A stretch of DNA of 64,000 bases, taken from NCBI RefSeq assembly GCF_016863655.1, contig NZ_BOPH01000007.1, positions 1-64,000 of the forward strand, given 5' to 3'. The number at the start of each line of letters is the position of its first letter. Within the stretch, counting starts at the first letter, position 1. Of the stretch, positions 12,342-20,205 are shown piece after piece. The position numbers and the translations under genes were made by a program. The notes beneath the pieces were generated by a model. The model did not search any database. It was not told the origin of the DNA and was given only the letters and a program-made list of their open reading frames with translations. Origin of the DNA: Virgisporangium ochraceum. Its GTDB lineage: Bacteria; Actinomycetota; Actinomycetes; Mycobacteriales; Micromonosporaceae.

Positions 12342-13959
12342 CGACGATCGTGTACGCGTAGCCCTGTTCGGCGAGGAACCGCTGGCGGTGCGCCGCGTAG
12401 TCGGCGTCGATCGTGTCGCGCGAGACGACGGTGTAGAAGTGCGCCTGGCGTCCGTCGGCCTTCGGCCGCAGCACCCGGCCGAGCCGCTGCGCCTCCTCCT
12501 GCCGCGAGCCGAACGTCCCCGACACCTGGATCGCCACGGCCGCCTCGGGCAGGTCGATCGAGAAGTTGCCGACCCGCGAGATCACCAGGGTCTTCAGTTC
12601 GCCGGTGCGGAACGCGTCGAACAGGCGCTCCCGCTCCTTGTTCGTCGTCGACCCCTGCACGATCGGCGCGTCGAGGAACTCGCCGATCTCGTGCAGCTGG
12701 TCGAGGTACGCGCCGATCACCAGGATCTGCTCGCCGGGGTGCTTCTCGACGAGCGCCTTCACCACCGGCAGCTTCGACGGCACCGTGGCCGCGGCCCGGT
12801 ACTTCTCCTCCTGCTCGGTCACCGCGATCGCCATCCGCTCCTCCTCGCTGAGCGTGACGCGCACCTCGATGCACTCGGCCGGCGCGATCCAGCCCTGCGA
12901 CTCGATGTCCTTCCAGGGCGCGTCGTACCGCTTCGGTCCGATGAGCGAGAACACGTCGCCCTCACGCCCGTCCTCACGCACCAGCGTGGCGGTGAGGCCG
13001 AGCCGGCGGCGGGCCTGGAGATCGGCGGTGAACCGGAAGATCGGCGCCGGGAGCAGGTGCACCTCGTCGTAGATGATCAGGCCCCAGTCGCGGGCGCCGA
13101 ACAGGTCGAGGTGGGTGAACACGCCGTTGCGCCGCGTGGTGAGCACCTGGTACGTGGCGATCGTGACCGGACGGATCTCCTTGCGCTCGCCGGAGTACTC
13201 GCCGATCTCGTCCTCGGTGAGGCTCGTGCGGGCGACGAGTTCGCGCTTCCACTGCCGGCCGGCGACGGTGTTGGTCACGAGGATGAGCGTCGTCGCTTTC
13301 GCCACACCCATCGCCGCGGCGCCGACCAGCGTCTTCCCGGCGCCGCAGGGCAGCACCACGACCCCGCTGCCGCCGGCCCAGAAGCCGTCGACCGCCTCCT
13401 GCTGGTAGGTGCGCAGCGTCCAGCCGTCCTGGGCCAGTTCGATCGGGTGCTTCTCGCCGTCGACGTAGCCGGCCAGGTCCTCGGCGGGCCAGCCGACCTT
13501 GAGCAGCGCCTGCTTGAGCCGTCCGCGCTCGGACGGATGCACCGCGATCAGGTCGTCCTCGACCCGGTCGCCGAGCATGCCGGCGAGCTTCTTGTTCTTG
13601 GCGACCTCGACCAGCACGGCCTTGTCGAGCCCGCGGAGCGCGAGCCCGTGCGTGGGGTGCTTGACGAGCTGCAGCCGGCCGTACCGGTCCATCGTCTCCG
13701 CGACGTCGACCAGCAGGGAATGCGGCACCGGATACTTCGAAAACCGCAGCAGCGCATCGACTACGCTCTCTGCATCGTGGCCGGCCGCACGTGCGTTCCA
13801 CAGCCCGAGCGGGGTCAGCCGGTACATGTGCACGTGCTCGGGCGACCGCTCCAACTCGGCGAACGGCGCGATCGCCATCCGGCAGGCGAGCGCGTCCGGG
13901 TGGTTCACCTCGAGGAACAGGGACTTGTCGGACTGCACGATCAGGGGGCCGTCGTTCAC
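12319..13959 (-). CDS. XPB/Ssl2-type DNA repair helicase
   Basis: 546 residues from GTG 13959; the family usually begins with the NDGPLIVQSDKS stretch found here directly after the start, so the frame extension to 13977 was rejected. Superfamily 2 motifs are clear: Walker A GVVVLPCGAGKTLVGAA near residue 205, the DEVH box LIIYDEVHLLPAP near residue 300, LTATLVREDGREGD, and motif VI RLGRVLRPK near residue 505. It is the bacterial homologue of eukaryotic XPB, a 3'-5' DNA helicase that remodels or repairs DNA. Its usual partner family is at 478-2796, but about 10 kb away. Confidence 0.94.
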   Translation of the reverse strand: MNDGPLIVQSDKSLFLEVNHPDALACRMAIAPFAELERSPEHVHMYRLTPLGLWNARAAGHDAESVVDALLRFSKYPVPHSLLVDVAETMDRYGRLQLVKHPTHGLALRGLDKAVLVEVAKNKKLAGMLGDRVEDDLIAVHPSERGRLKQALLKVGWPAEDLAGYVDGEKHPIELAQDGWTLRTYQQEAVDGFWAGGSGVVVLPCGAGKTLVGAAAMGVAKATTLILVTNTVAGRQWKRELVARTSLTEDEIGEYSGERKEIRPVTIATYQVLTTRRNGVFTHLDLFGARDWGLIIYDEVHLLPAPIFRFTADLQARRRLGLTATLVREDGREGDVFSLIGPKRYDAPWKDIESQGWIAPAECIEVRVTLSEEERMAIAVTEQEEKYRAAATVPSKLPVVKALVEKHPGEQILVIGAYLDQLHEIGEFLDAPIVQGSTTNKERERLFDAFRTGELKTLVISRVGNFSIDLPEAAVAIQVSGTFGSRQEEAQRLGRVLRPKADGRQAHFYTVVSRDTIDADYAAHRQRFLAEQGYAYTIVDADDVLS

Positions 13960-14030
13960 CGGACAAGTGTGCCGCACCGCGGAACCTTGTACGGGGTGTC
14001 ACACGTCCTAACGGGTGAGGAGGTGCGTCG

Positions 14031-14867
14031 ATGCGTCGTTGGTTGATCGCCGCCGCCGTCGCGGCGGCCGTTCTGTCCGGAGGCGCGGCCTACGCCGTGG
14101 CCGGGCCCGGCGGCGCCCCGCAGGGCCGTGTCATGTCGTATGAGACGCCCACCGCCGCGTCCGTGGCAACCACAGCTTCGCCCTCTGGCGCGCCGCCTCC
14201 TTCATCTGCTCCCCCGGTGGTGGTGGCCGCGTCGTCCGCTTCCACGAAGCCCGCGGCCGGCTGTCCGGTGGGCGAAAAGCAGCGCGAGGTCGAGGTCTCG
14301 CTCGCCGCGATCGGCAAGTACGGGCCCGTGGTGGTCGACGGCCAGCAGACCCCGGCCGACTGCGCGACGATCGTGGCGTTCCAGAAGCGCTTCGGTATCA
14401 GCCCGTCCAACGGCCGCGCCGGTCCCACCACGTCCGACGTGGCAAGGCGGATCGCCGCCAGCCTGACCCCGGCCGAGCGCGCGAAGTGCCAGCCGGCCGC
14501 CAGCGGCCTGACCGCCTGCGTCAACCTGACCCTCCAGACCACCTGGGTGATCAGGTCCGACGGCACGGTCGCCTGGGGTCCGACGGTCGTCCGCACCGGC
14601 TACAAGGGCTACGCCACCAGGGTCGGCCGGTACACAATCAACGAGCGCACCCTGAAGGAGTGGTCGATCCCGTACAAGGTGTGGCTCCCGTACTGGCAGC
14701 ACTTCACCGCCGGCCAGGGCTTCCACGAGACCACCACATACCTGCACAACATGGGCAACGGCTCCCACGGTTGCGTCAACCTCTTGAGGTCCGACGCCAA
14801 GGAACTGTGGAACCTCCTCCAGTACAACTCCACCGTCCACACCTTCGGCCGCCGCGCCGGCACCTGA
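14031..14867 (+). CDS. Secreted L,D-transpeptidase (YkuD) with peptidoglycan-binding domain
   Basis: 278 residues from ATG 14031 behind GAGGAGG. Signal peptide at residues 1-27 (MRRWLIAAAVAAAVLSGGAAYA), then a Ser/Pro/Ala linker to residue 80, a peptidoglycan-binding domain (residues 85-145, DGQQTPADCATIVAFQKRFG), and a YkuD catalytic domain with HNMGNGSHGCVNL containing the active-site Cys near residue 250. It cross-links peptidoglycan stems outside the cell. It is divergent from the helicase gene with a 71-bp spacer. Confidence 0.92.
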   Translation: MRRWLIAAAVAAAVLSGGAAYAVAGPGGAPQGRVMSYETPTAASVATTASPSGAPPPSSAPPVVVAASSASTKPAAGCPVGEKQREVEVSLAAIGKYGPVVVDGQQTPADCATIVAFQKRFGISPSNGRAGPTTSDVARRIAASLTPAERAKCQPAASGLTACVNLTLQTTWVIRSDGTVAWGPTVVRTGYKGYATRVGRYTINERTLKEWSIPYKVWLPYWQHFTAGQGFHETTTYLHNMGNGSHGCVNLLRSDAKELWNLLQYNSTVHTFGRRAGT

Positions 14868-15118
14868 CCCCGCCCGCGCCCCCTGACGCCCGGCCACCCC
14901 GAACGTGTGGCCCGCTACGGCCGTGAATCCCTGGTGTCCGAACCCCTGCCGTGACCCCTCATTCCACCGGCCCACCCCGGAGCCGCCTCCTACCTCGCCG
15001 CCAGGCTCTCCCGCAGCGGCACCCGCCCGACCCCGGTCCACGGTGCCCGCCCGACACCCCGCGCCGCCCGCCCGCCCCTTCGCGTCGCCCGCCCGACCCC
15101 GTCGCGCCGCCCGCCCTG

Positions 15119-15212
15119 CCCCTTCGCGTCGATCTTGCAGGTATGGCCCCTGACAAACCACTCGATATACGGGCGTAAGGGCGGCCACAACTGCAAGATC
15201 GACGCGAAGGGG
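15119..15212. repeat. 94-bp palindromic element with 22-bp perfect arms
   Basis: The arms 15119-15140 and 15191-15212 are perfect inverted copies over 22 bp (CCCCTTCGCG... and ...CGCGAAGGGG, core GATCTTGCAG/CTGCAAGATC). Pairing continues imperfectly inward. The 50-bp centre is less GC-rich and contains CGATATACG. It could be an extragenic repeat or MITE-like element, or a large bidirectional terminator. A copy search in the genome decides. Confidence 0.8.
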
Positions 15213-15234
15213 GTCGGGCGCGCGAGCAGCCCGG

Positions 15235-15378
15235 CGCGTGGCCGGCCCGGCGCGTGGCCGGCCCGGCACGCGGCCAGCCCGGCACGCGGCCAGCCCGACA
15301 CGCGGCCAGCCCGACACGCGGCCAGCCCGACACGCGGCCAGCCCGACACGCGGCCAGCCCGGCACGCGGCCGGTCGGG
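15235..15378. repeat. Nine 16-bp tandem repeats
   Basis: Units of the form CACGCGGCCAGCCCGA follow each other without spacers from 15235 to 15378; the central four are identical and the outer ones diverge (CGCGTGGCCGGCCCGG at the left end). The lack of spacers excludes a CRISPR array. The function is unknown; slippage or a protein-binding array are possible. Confidence 0.9.
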
Positions 15379-15393
15379 TGGGCCTTGCGCGGT

Positions 15394-15435
15394 CGTGGAC
15401 TCCCGTACGCGGCCGGGCGGGTGCGGGAGTCCACG
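15394..15435 (-). terminator. Hairpin downstream of the small secreted protein gene
   Basis: CGTGGACTCCCG (15394-15405) and CGGGAGTCCACG (15424-15435) form a perfect 12-bp stem with an 18-base loop, 13 bases past the stop of the minus-strand gene. There is no U-run, as is usual for actinomycete terminators. Confidence 0.6.
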
Positions 15436-15448
15436 GAGCGCTACGGGG

Positions 15449-15916
15449 TCAGCGGCCGCCGCGGTGGGGGCCGCCGAAGCCGGGACCGCCGCCGCCACCC
15501 GGCAGGGTGCCGTTCTCGGCGGCCTTGTAGATCGCGTCGGCTTCGGCCTGGGTCAGCTTGCCGTCCTTGACGGCCTGGTCGAGGCGGGTCTTCAGGGCCG
15601 CCAGCCGGTCGGCCTTGTTGGCGGCCTGCTCCTCCGTCTGGATCTTCTCCAGCGCGGCCTTGACCTTGGCCTGGTCGACGCCCAGTTCCTTGGCGAGCTT
15701 CTCGGCCAGCTCGTTCTGACGGGCCTCTCGGTCGGCCTGGCCGCGGCCGGGCTTGCCTGCGTCCGCGGACGACGAGGCCGACGGAGAGGCCGAGCCGGAC
15801 GGCGACGGATCGGCGAGAGCCGCGTTCGGGCCGGCCAGCGCGAACGCCAGCAGCGCACCGGCACCGGCGACGCCGAGACCGGCGAACGTGACCTTGCGGC
15901 GGATGGAACGGGTCAT
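15449..15916 (-). CDS. Small secreted helical protein
   Basis: 155 residues from ATG 15916 with GGGAGG before it. Signal peptide MTRSIRRKVTFAGLGVAGAGALLAFALAG to about residue 36, then a Ser/Pro/Ala linker, then a charged helical region (ELAEKLAKELGVDQAKVKAAL; LKTRLDQAVKDGKLTQAEAD) and a Gly/His-rich tail (GGGGGPGFGGPHRGG). The helical repeats resemble short alpha-hairpin units seen in secreted actinobacterial proteins, but I do not recognise a named family. Its ribosome site is inside a strong leader hairpin (15925-15976). Confidence 0.8.
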   Translation of the reverse strand: MTRSIRRKVTFAGLGVAGAGALLAFALAGPNAALADPSPSGSASPSASSSADAGKPGRGQADREARQNELAEKLAKELGVDQAKVKAALEKIQTEEQAANKADRLAALKTRLDQAVKDGKLTQAEADAIYKAAENGTLPGGGGGPGFGGPHRGGR

Positions 15917-15924
15917 GGTGAATG

Positions 15925-15976
15925 CCTCCCAACAGGTGATCCGCACTGGACTATCCGGTGCGAACCTGTCGGGAGG
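15925..15976 (-). promoter_or_regulatory. Leader hairpin that covers the ribosome binding site
   Basis: 15925-15937 (containing CCTCCC on the plus strand, GGGAGG in the mRNA) pairs with 15964-15976 over 13 bp with one G.U, and an inner stem 15942-15949/15955-15962 of 8 bp closes a 5-base loop. In the mRNA the outer stem contains GGGAGG, the ribosome site of the secreted protein gene. It could be a translational switch or the terminator of the ABC operon ending at 16000. Confidence 0.6.
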
Positions 15977-15999
15977 CTGTGCTGAGCTTATGAATGTGG

Positions 16000-17154
16000 C
16001 TACATGTGCGGGTCGAAGTTCGACAGGTCCAGTTTGTCCGGCATCACGATCTCGTCGTCGCCGGCCGGCCTGACCACGTCGGCGCGTACCTCGTGGGGCT
16101 TCAGCACGCCGCTGCGGATGTCCTCCGCCCAGTGGCACGCGACCCGGTGGGTACCGACGTCGCCGATCGCACGCAGCGCCGGACGCTCGTCGGCGCACCT
16201 GGTGGGCTGGGCCCACGGGCAGCGGGTGTGGAAGCGGCAGCCCTTCGGCGGGTTCGCCGGCGAGGGCAGGTCGCCGGCCAGCAGGATGCGTTCCCGCTGG
16301 TCTTCGACGTCGGGATCCGGCACCGGCACAGCCGACATCAGCGCCCGGGTGTACGGGTGCAGCGGCTCGGCGTACAGCTCGTCGCTCGACGCCTCCTCGA
16401 CCAGCGCACCCAGGTACATCACGCCCACCACGTCGGCGATATGCCGCACGACGGCCAGGTCGTGGGCGATCACCAGGTAGGTGAGGTTCAGCTGGTCCTG
16501 CAGGTCCTCCAGCAGGTTGATGACCTGGGCCTGGATCGACACGTCCAGCGCCGAGACGGGCTCGTCGGCCACGATCAGGTCGGGACCGAGCACCAGCGCC
16601 CGGGCGATGCCGATGCGCTGCCGCTGTCCACCGGAGAACTCGTGCGGATACCGCGACAGCGCCCAGCGGGGCAGGCCCACGGCGTCGAGCGTCTCGGCGA
16701 CGCGCTGCCGACGGTCGTCGCGGCCCTTTCCGATCCCGTGCGCGGCGAGCCCTTCGATCAGGATCGACTCGACGTTCTGGCGCGGGTCGAGGCTCGACAG
16801 CGGATCCTGGAAGATCATCTGCATCCGACGCCGCATCGCGCGGAGCTTGACCGGGCCGATCCCGGTGATCTGCGTCCCGTCGAACGTGACGGTGCCGCCG
16901 GTCGACGGGGTCAGCTGCAGCAGCGCCCGGCCCAGCGTCGACTTGCCGCAGCCGGACTCGCCGACCAGCCCGTAGGTCTTGCCGCGGGGAATGGACAGGT
17001 CGACGCCGTCGACGGCCTTGACGAAGCCGACCACCCTGTCGAAGATCACGCCGCGCGTGATCGGGAAGTGCACCTTGAGGTCCTTGACCTCCACCAGCGG
17101 GGTCTCAGGGGTCGTCGGGGCGTCGTCGGAGGCGTCCTTCGAGAGCGAGGTCAC
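16000..17154 (-). CDS. dppF: Oligopeptide/dipeptide ABC importer, second ATPase
   Basis: 384 residues from GTG 17154, overlapping the stop of the previous gene as GTGA. It hydrolyses ATP to drive peptide import together with the partner ATPase. Walker A is [18 protein letters not shown], the signature motif [15 protein letters not shown], Walker [15 protein letters not shown], and the C-terminal oligopeptide-type zinc/cysteine region [15 protein letters not shown]. Last gene of the SBP-B-C-D-F operon running leftward. The gene name reflects the family; the substrate (dipeptide, oligopeptide, nickel or other) cannot be set from sequence. Confidence 0.92.
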   Translation of the reverse strand: MTSLSKDASDDAPTTPETPLVEVKDLKVHFPITRGVIFDRVVGFVKAVDGVDLSIPRGKTYGLVGESGCGKSTLGRALLQLTPSTGGTVTFDGTQITGIGPVKLRAMRRRMQMIFQDPLSSLDPRQNVESILIEGLAAHGIGKGRDDRRQRVAETLDAVGLPRWALSRYPHEFSGGQRQRIGIARALVLGPDLIVADEPVSALDVSIQAQVINLLEDLQDQLNLTYLVIAHDLAVVRHIADVVGVMYLGALVEEASSDELYAEPLHPYTRALMSAVPVPDPDVEDQRERILLAGDLPSPANPPKGCRFHTRCPWAQPTRCADERPALRAIGDVGTHRVACHWAEDIRSGVLKPHEVRADVVRPAGDDEIVMPDKLDLSNFDPHM

Positions 17155-18140
17155 TTCGCTGCCACCTCCCGCTCGCGGACCGGGTTGACGCACCGGAACG
17201 CGTGCGTCGACGTCTCGTGGAGCAGCGCCGGCGGTTCGCCGACACACGCGTCGACCGCGTTGAAGCAGCGCGGCGTGAACGCGCACCCCTCCGACCACGG
17301 CAGCACGTCGCGCATCGAGCCGGTGATCGGGGTCAGCCGCTCGCCGCGGGGCGAGTCGAGCCGCGGGATCGAGCCGAGCAGCCCCACCGTGTACGGGTGC
17401 TTGTGCTCGCGGAACAGCACCCGGCGGGGCGCGGTCTCGACCACCCGGCCGGCGTAGAGGACGTTGATCGTCTCGCACATGCCCGCCACCACGCCGAGGT
17501 CGTGCGTGATCATCAGAAGCGCTGTCCCCGAGTCCCGGACAAGCTCTTTGAGCAGTTCGAGGATCTGCGCCTGAATGGTGACGTCGAGAGCGGTGGTGGG
17601 CTCGTCGGCGATCAGGAGCCGCGGCGCGCACGCCACCGCCATCGCGATCAGGGCGCGCTGGCGCATCCCGCCGGAGAGCTGGTGGGGGTACTCCTTGAGC
17701 CGCCGGTTCGGGTCGGGGATGCCCACGCGGTCCAGAAGCGAAGCGGCCTCCCGGCGCGCCAGTTCGCCCTTCATGCCGCGGTGCCGTTCGAGCACCTCGG
17801 TGACCTGGACCCCGATCGGAACCACCGGGTTCAGCGACGACAACGGGTCCTGGAAGATCATCGCGACGTCACGGCCGCGGATGTCGCGCAGGCTGGTCTG
17901 GTCGAGCTCCAGCAGGTTCATGCCGTCGAACTCGGCCCGGCCACCGATCCGCACGCCGCGCGGCGGTAGCAGCCCCATGATCGCGAGTGACGTGACGCTC
18001 TTGCCGCATCCCGACTCGCCCACCAGACCGACCACCTCACCGGCGTCGATCGAGAACGACACTCCGTCGACCGCGTTCACCGGCCGCTCGCCCTTGCGGG
18101 CGAACACGACCGACAGGTCGCTCACCTCCAACAACGCCAC
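17151..18140 (-). CDS. dppD: Oligopeptide/dipeptide ABC importer, first ATPase
   Basis: 329 residues from GTG 18140, which has GAGG eight bases before it; the frame extends to 18182 but without a site. Walker [20 protein letters not shown], signature [16 protein letters not shown], Walker [15 protein letters not shown], and the C-terminal GCAFTPRC oligopeptide-type segment. It is 10 bases after the permease stop and overlaps the second ATPase gene by four bases. Confidence 0.92.
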   Translation of the reverse strand: MALLEVSDLSVVFARKGERPVNAVDGVSFSIDAGEVVGLVGESGCGKSVTSLAIMGLLPPRGVRIGGRAEFDGMNLLELDQTSLRDIRGRDVAMIFQDPLSSLNPVVPIGVQVTEVLERHRGMKGELARREAASLLDRVGIPDPNRRLKEYPHQLSGGMRQRALIAMAVACAPRLLIADEPTTALDVTIQAQILELLKELVRDSGTALLMITHDLGVVAGMCETINVLYAGRVVETAPRRVLFREHKHPYTVGLLGSIPRLDSPRGERLTPITGSMRDVLPWSEGCAFTPRCFNAVDACVGEPPALLHETSTHAFRCVNPVREREVAAK

Positions 18141-18150
18141 GCGGACTGCC

Positions 18151-19116
18151 TCACTTTCGCAGCTTGGGGTCGAGCGCCTCACGCATCGCCTCGCCGAGGA
18201 GCGTGAAGCCGAGAGCGGTGATGATGATGCCGAAGGCGGGATACAGGGCCAGGCCGATGCGGATGTCGAGGTACGGCTGGGCGTCGGCGAGCATCACGCC
18301 CCATTCGGGCGCGGCCGAGTCGGGGTTGCCGAGGCCGAGGAACGACAGCGCCGCCGCCTCGATGATCGCCGTCGCCAGGGTCAGCGTGCCCTGGACGAGC
18401 ACCGGCGCCAGCGAGTTCGGCATCAGGTGCGAGATGGCGATCTTGTTGCGCTTCACACCCAGCGCCGTCGACGCGAGCACGTAGTCGCTGTTCGCCTGCG
18501 CGATCATCGACCCGCGCAGCAGCCGGGCGAAGATCGGCACCGAGATCGTGCCGACCGCGATCATCACGGTGAGCAGGCTCGGGCCGAGGATCGCCGCGAT
18601 GGTGACCGCGAGCAGCAGGCTCGGCAGCGCCAGGAAGATGTCGACGACCCGCATGAGGAAGCCGTCGAGCCGCTTGCCCCACTTGCCGCCGAGGGCGAAC
18701 GACGCGCCGGCCAACCCGCCGATGAGCGATCCGACCACGAGACCGAAGATCGTCGCGACCACGCCGACCCAGAGCGTCTGCCGGGCGCCGACGATCATCC
18801 GGCTGAACTCGTCGCGGCCCTGGTGGTCGTAGCCGAGCCAGTGCTCGGCCGACGGGCCGGGGATCACGCCACGCCCGCTGGACACCTCGCCGTTGGCGAT
18901 GCCGATCGGGTCGGTGGGGCTGTACGGAACGAAGAACGGGCCGATCAGCGCGATGAGCACGAACAGCAGCAGGATCCCGGCGCCGATGAGCGCGGCCGGG
19001 TTGCGGCGCACCCGACGCAGCGCCTCCTGCCACAGGCTGCGGCCCTGCTCCTCGGGCGCGCCGGCGAGCTCGCTGAGCCGGTCGATGCGCTCCTTCTTGC
19101 GGCCTACCAGGGTCAT
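18151..19116 (-). CDS. dppC: Oligopeptide/dipeptide ABC importer permease C
   Basis: 321 residues from ATG 19116, overlapping the previous permease stop as ATGA. A cytoplasmic N-terminus with WQEALRRVRRNPAALIGAGIL leads into the first helix. Six membrane helices follow, and the EAA loop (STALGVKRNKIAISHLMPNSLAPVLV) docks the ATPase. Typical length of the OppC/DppC family. Confidence 0.94.
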   Translation of the reverse strand: MTLVGRKKERIDRLSELAGAPEEQGRSLWQEALRRVRRNPAALIGAGILLLFVLIALIGPFFVPYSPTDPIGIANGEVSSGRGVIPGPSAEHWLGYDHQGRDEFSRMIVGARQTLWVGVVATIFGLVVGSLIGGLAGASFALGGKWGKRLDGFLMRVVDIFLALPSLLLAVTIAAILGPSLLTVMIAVGTISVPIFARLLRGSMIAQANSDYVLASTALGVKRNKIAISHLMPNSLAPVLVQGTLTLATAIIEAAALSFLGLGNPDSAAPEWGVMLADAQPYLDIRIGLALYPAFGIIITALGFTLLGEAMREALDPKLRK

Positions 19117-20117
19117 CGCACCCTCACTCTCGGGTCGATGATCGTGTACGAGACGTCGACTATGAGGTTGATCAGGACGTACACCACCGCGATCAGCATG
19201 ATGAAGCCCATGAGCACCGGATAGTCGCGCCGGTCGATCGCCTCCACGATGAACGAGCCGATGCCGCTGAACGCGAATACCGTCTCGGTGAGCACGGCGC
19301 CGGAGAGCAGGCTGCCGGTGAGAAGTCCGATCGTGGTCGCGACCGGCAGCATCGCGTTGCGCATGATGTGCCGGCCCCGGACCACCTTGCGGGTGAGGCC
19401 CTTGGCCTCGGCGGTGCGCACGAAGTCCTCCTGCAGCACCTCCAGGACACTGGCCCGGGTGATCCGCACGATCACCGCGAGCGGGATCGACGCGAGCGTC
19501 AGGGCGGGCAGGATCAGATGCATGAGGGCGTCGACGGAGGCGTCCCATTCACGGGTCAGGAGACCGTCGAGCACGAAGAACCCGGTGACGCGCGTGGCGT
19601 CGATCGTGACGTCCTGCCGGCCGGTGGTCGGGAACCAGCCGAGGTTGACGGCGAACACCTGCTTGAAGATGTAGCCGAGGAAGAACACCGGCGTGCAGAT
19701 GCCGAGCAGGCCCACGCCGACGGTGACGCTGTCGAGCCATGATCCGCGGCGCCGGGCGGCGAGGTAGCCGAGCGGGATGCCCAACCCGATCGCGAAGATC
19801 AGCGCGACGATCGTGAGCTCGATCGTGCCCGGGAACCGCTCGAGGAACTCGGTGGTCACCGGCCGCTTCGTCGCGATCGACGTGCCCAGGTCGCCGGTGA
19901 GCAGACGCTTCATGAACCGGCCGTACTGCACCCACAGCGGCTGGTCGAGACCCATGTCGTGCCGGATCCTGGCGCGCAGCTCGGGAGTGCCGCGTTCGCC
20001 GAGGATCGCCGTCTCCGGGCCCCCGGGCAGCCGGTGCAGCCACAGGAACAGCAGCAGCGACAACCCGAACAACGTCGGTATCAGCTGCAACAGCCGCCGG
20101 ACGATGAAGCGGAACAT
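19113..20117 (-). CDS. dppB: Oligopeptide/dipeptide ABC importer permease B
   Basis: 334 residues from ATG 20117. MFRFIVRRLLQLIPTLFGLS is the typical OppB/DppB first helix; the extracytoplasmic loop has RHDMGLDQPLWVQYGRFMKR, and the EAA loop is RTAEAKGLTRKVVRGRHIMRNAMLPV. About six helices. A hairpin at 20154-20187 separates it from the binding-protein gene upstream. Confidence 0.94.
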   Translation of the reverse strand: MFRFIVRRLLQLIPTLFGLSLLLFLWLHRLPGGPETAILGERGTPELRARIRHDMGLDQPLWVQYGRFMKRLLTGDLGTSIATKRPVTTEFLERFPGTIELTIVALIFAIGLGIPLGYLAARRRGSWLDSVTVGVGLLGICTPVFFLGYIFKQVFAVNLGWFPTTGRQDVTIDATRVTGFFVLDGLLTREWDASVDALMHLILPALTLASIPLAVIVRITRASVLEVLQEDFVRTAEAKGLTRKVVRGRHIMRNAMLPVATTIGLLTGSLLSGAVLTETVFAFSGIGSFIVEAIDRRDYPVLMGFIMLIAVVYVLINLIVDVSYTIIDPRVRVR

Positions 20118-20153
20118 GTCACCTACTCACTGGGAACCGGGGCATTCGCGGAA

Positions 20154-20187
20154 CTTGGGCTGCCGTCCCGAGGGACGACAGCCCAAG
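20154..20187 (-). terminator. Intra-operon hairpin between binding protein and permease genes
   Basis: CTTGGGCTG (20154-20162) pairs with CAGCCCAAG (20179-20187), followed by one mismatch and CGTCC/GGACG, around a short loop. It sits in the 88-bp gap between the binding-protein stop and dppB. Such a hairpin usually protects the 5' mRNA or stops part of transcription, giving more binding protein than permease. Confidence 0.65.
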
Positions 20188-20205
20188 ACCTATATGTGGT
20201 GTTGC

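Larger units (their letters stand above)
14868..15448. other. Gene-free, repeat-rich intergenic region
   Basis: About 580 bp between the L,D-transpeptidase end and the end of the small secreted protein gene. It holds a 94-bp palindromic element (15119-15212), nine 16-bp tandem repeats (15235-15378) and a strong hairpin (15394-15435). Open frames here have no ribosome sites or recognisable residues and are treated as non-coding. Confidence 0.75.

Noticed and set aside
15235..15378. CRISPR-like array
   Set aside because: 16-bp repeats follow each other directly with no unique spacers and no cas genes nearby.
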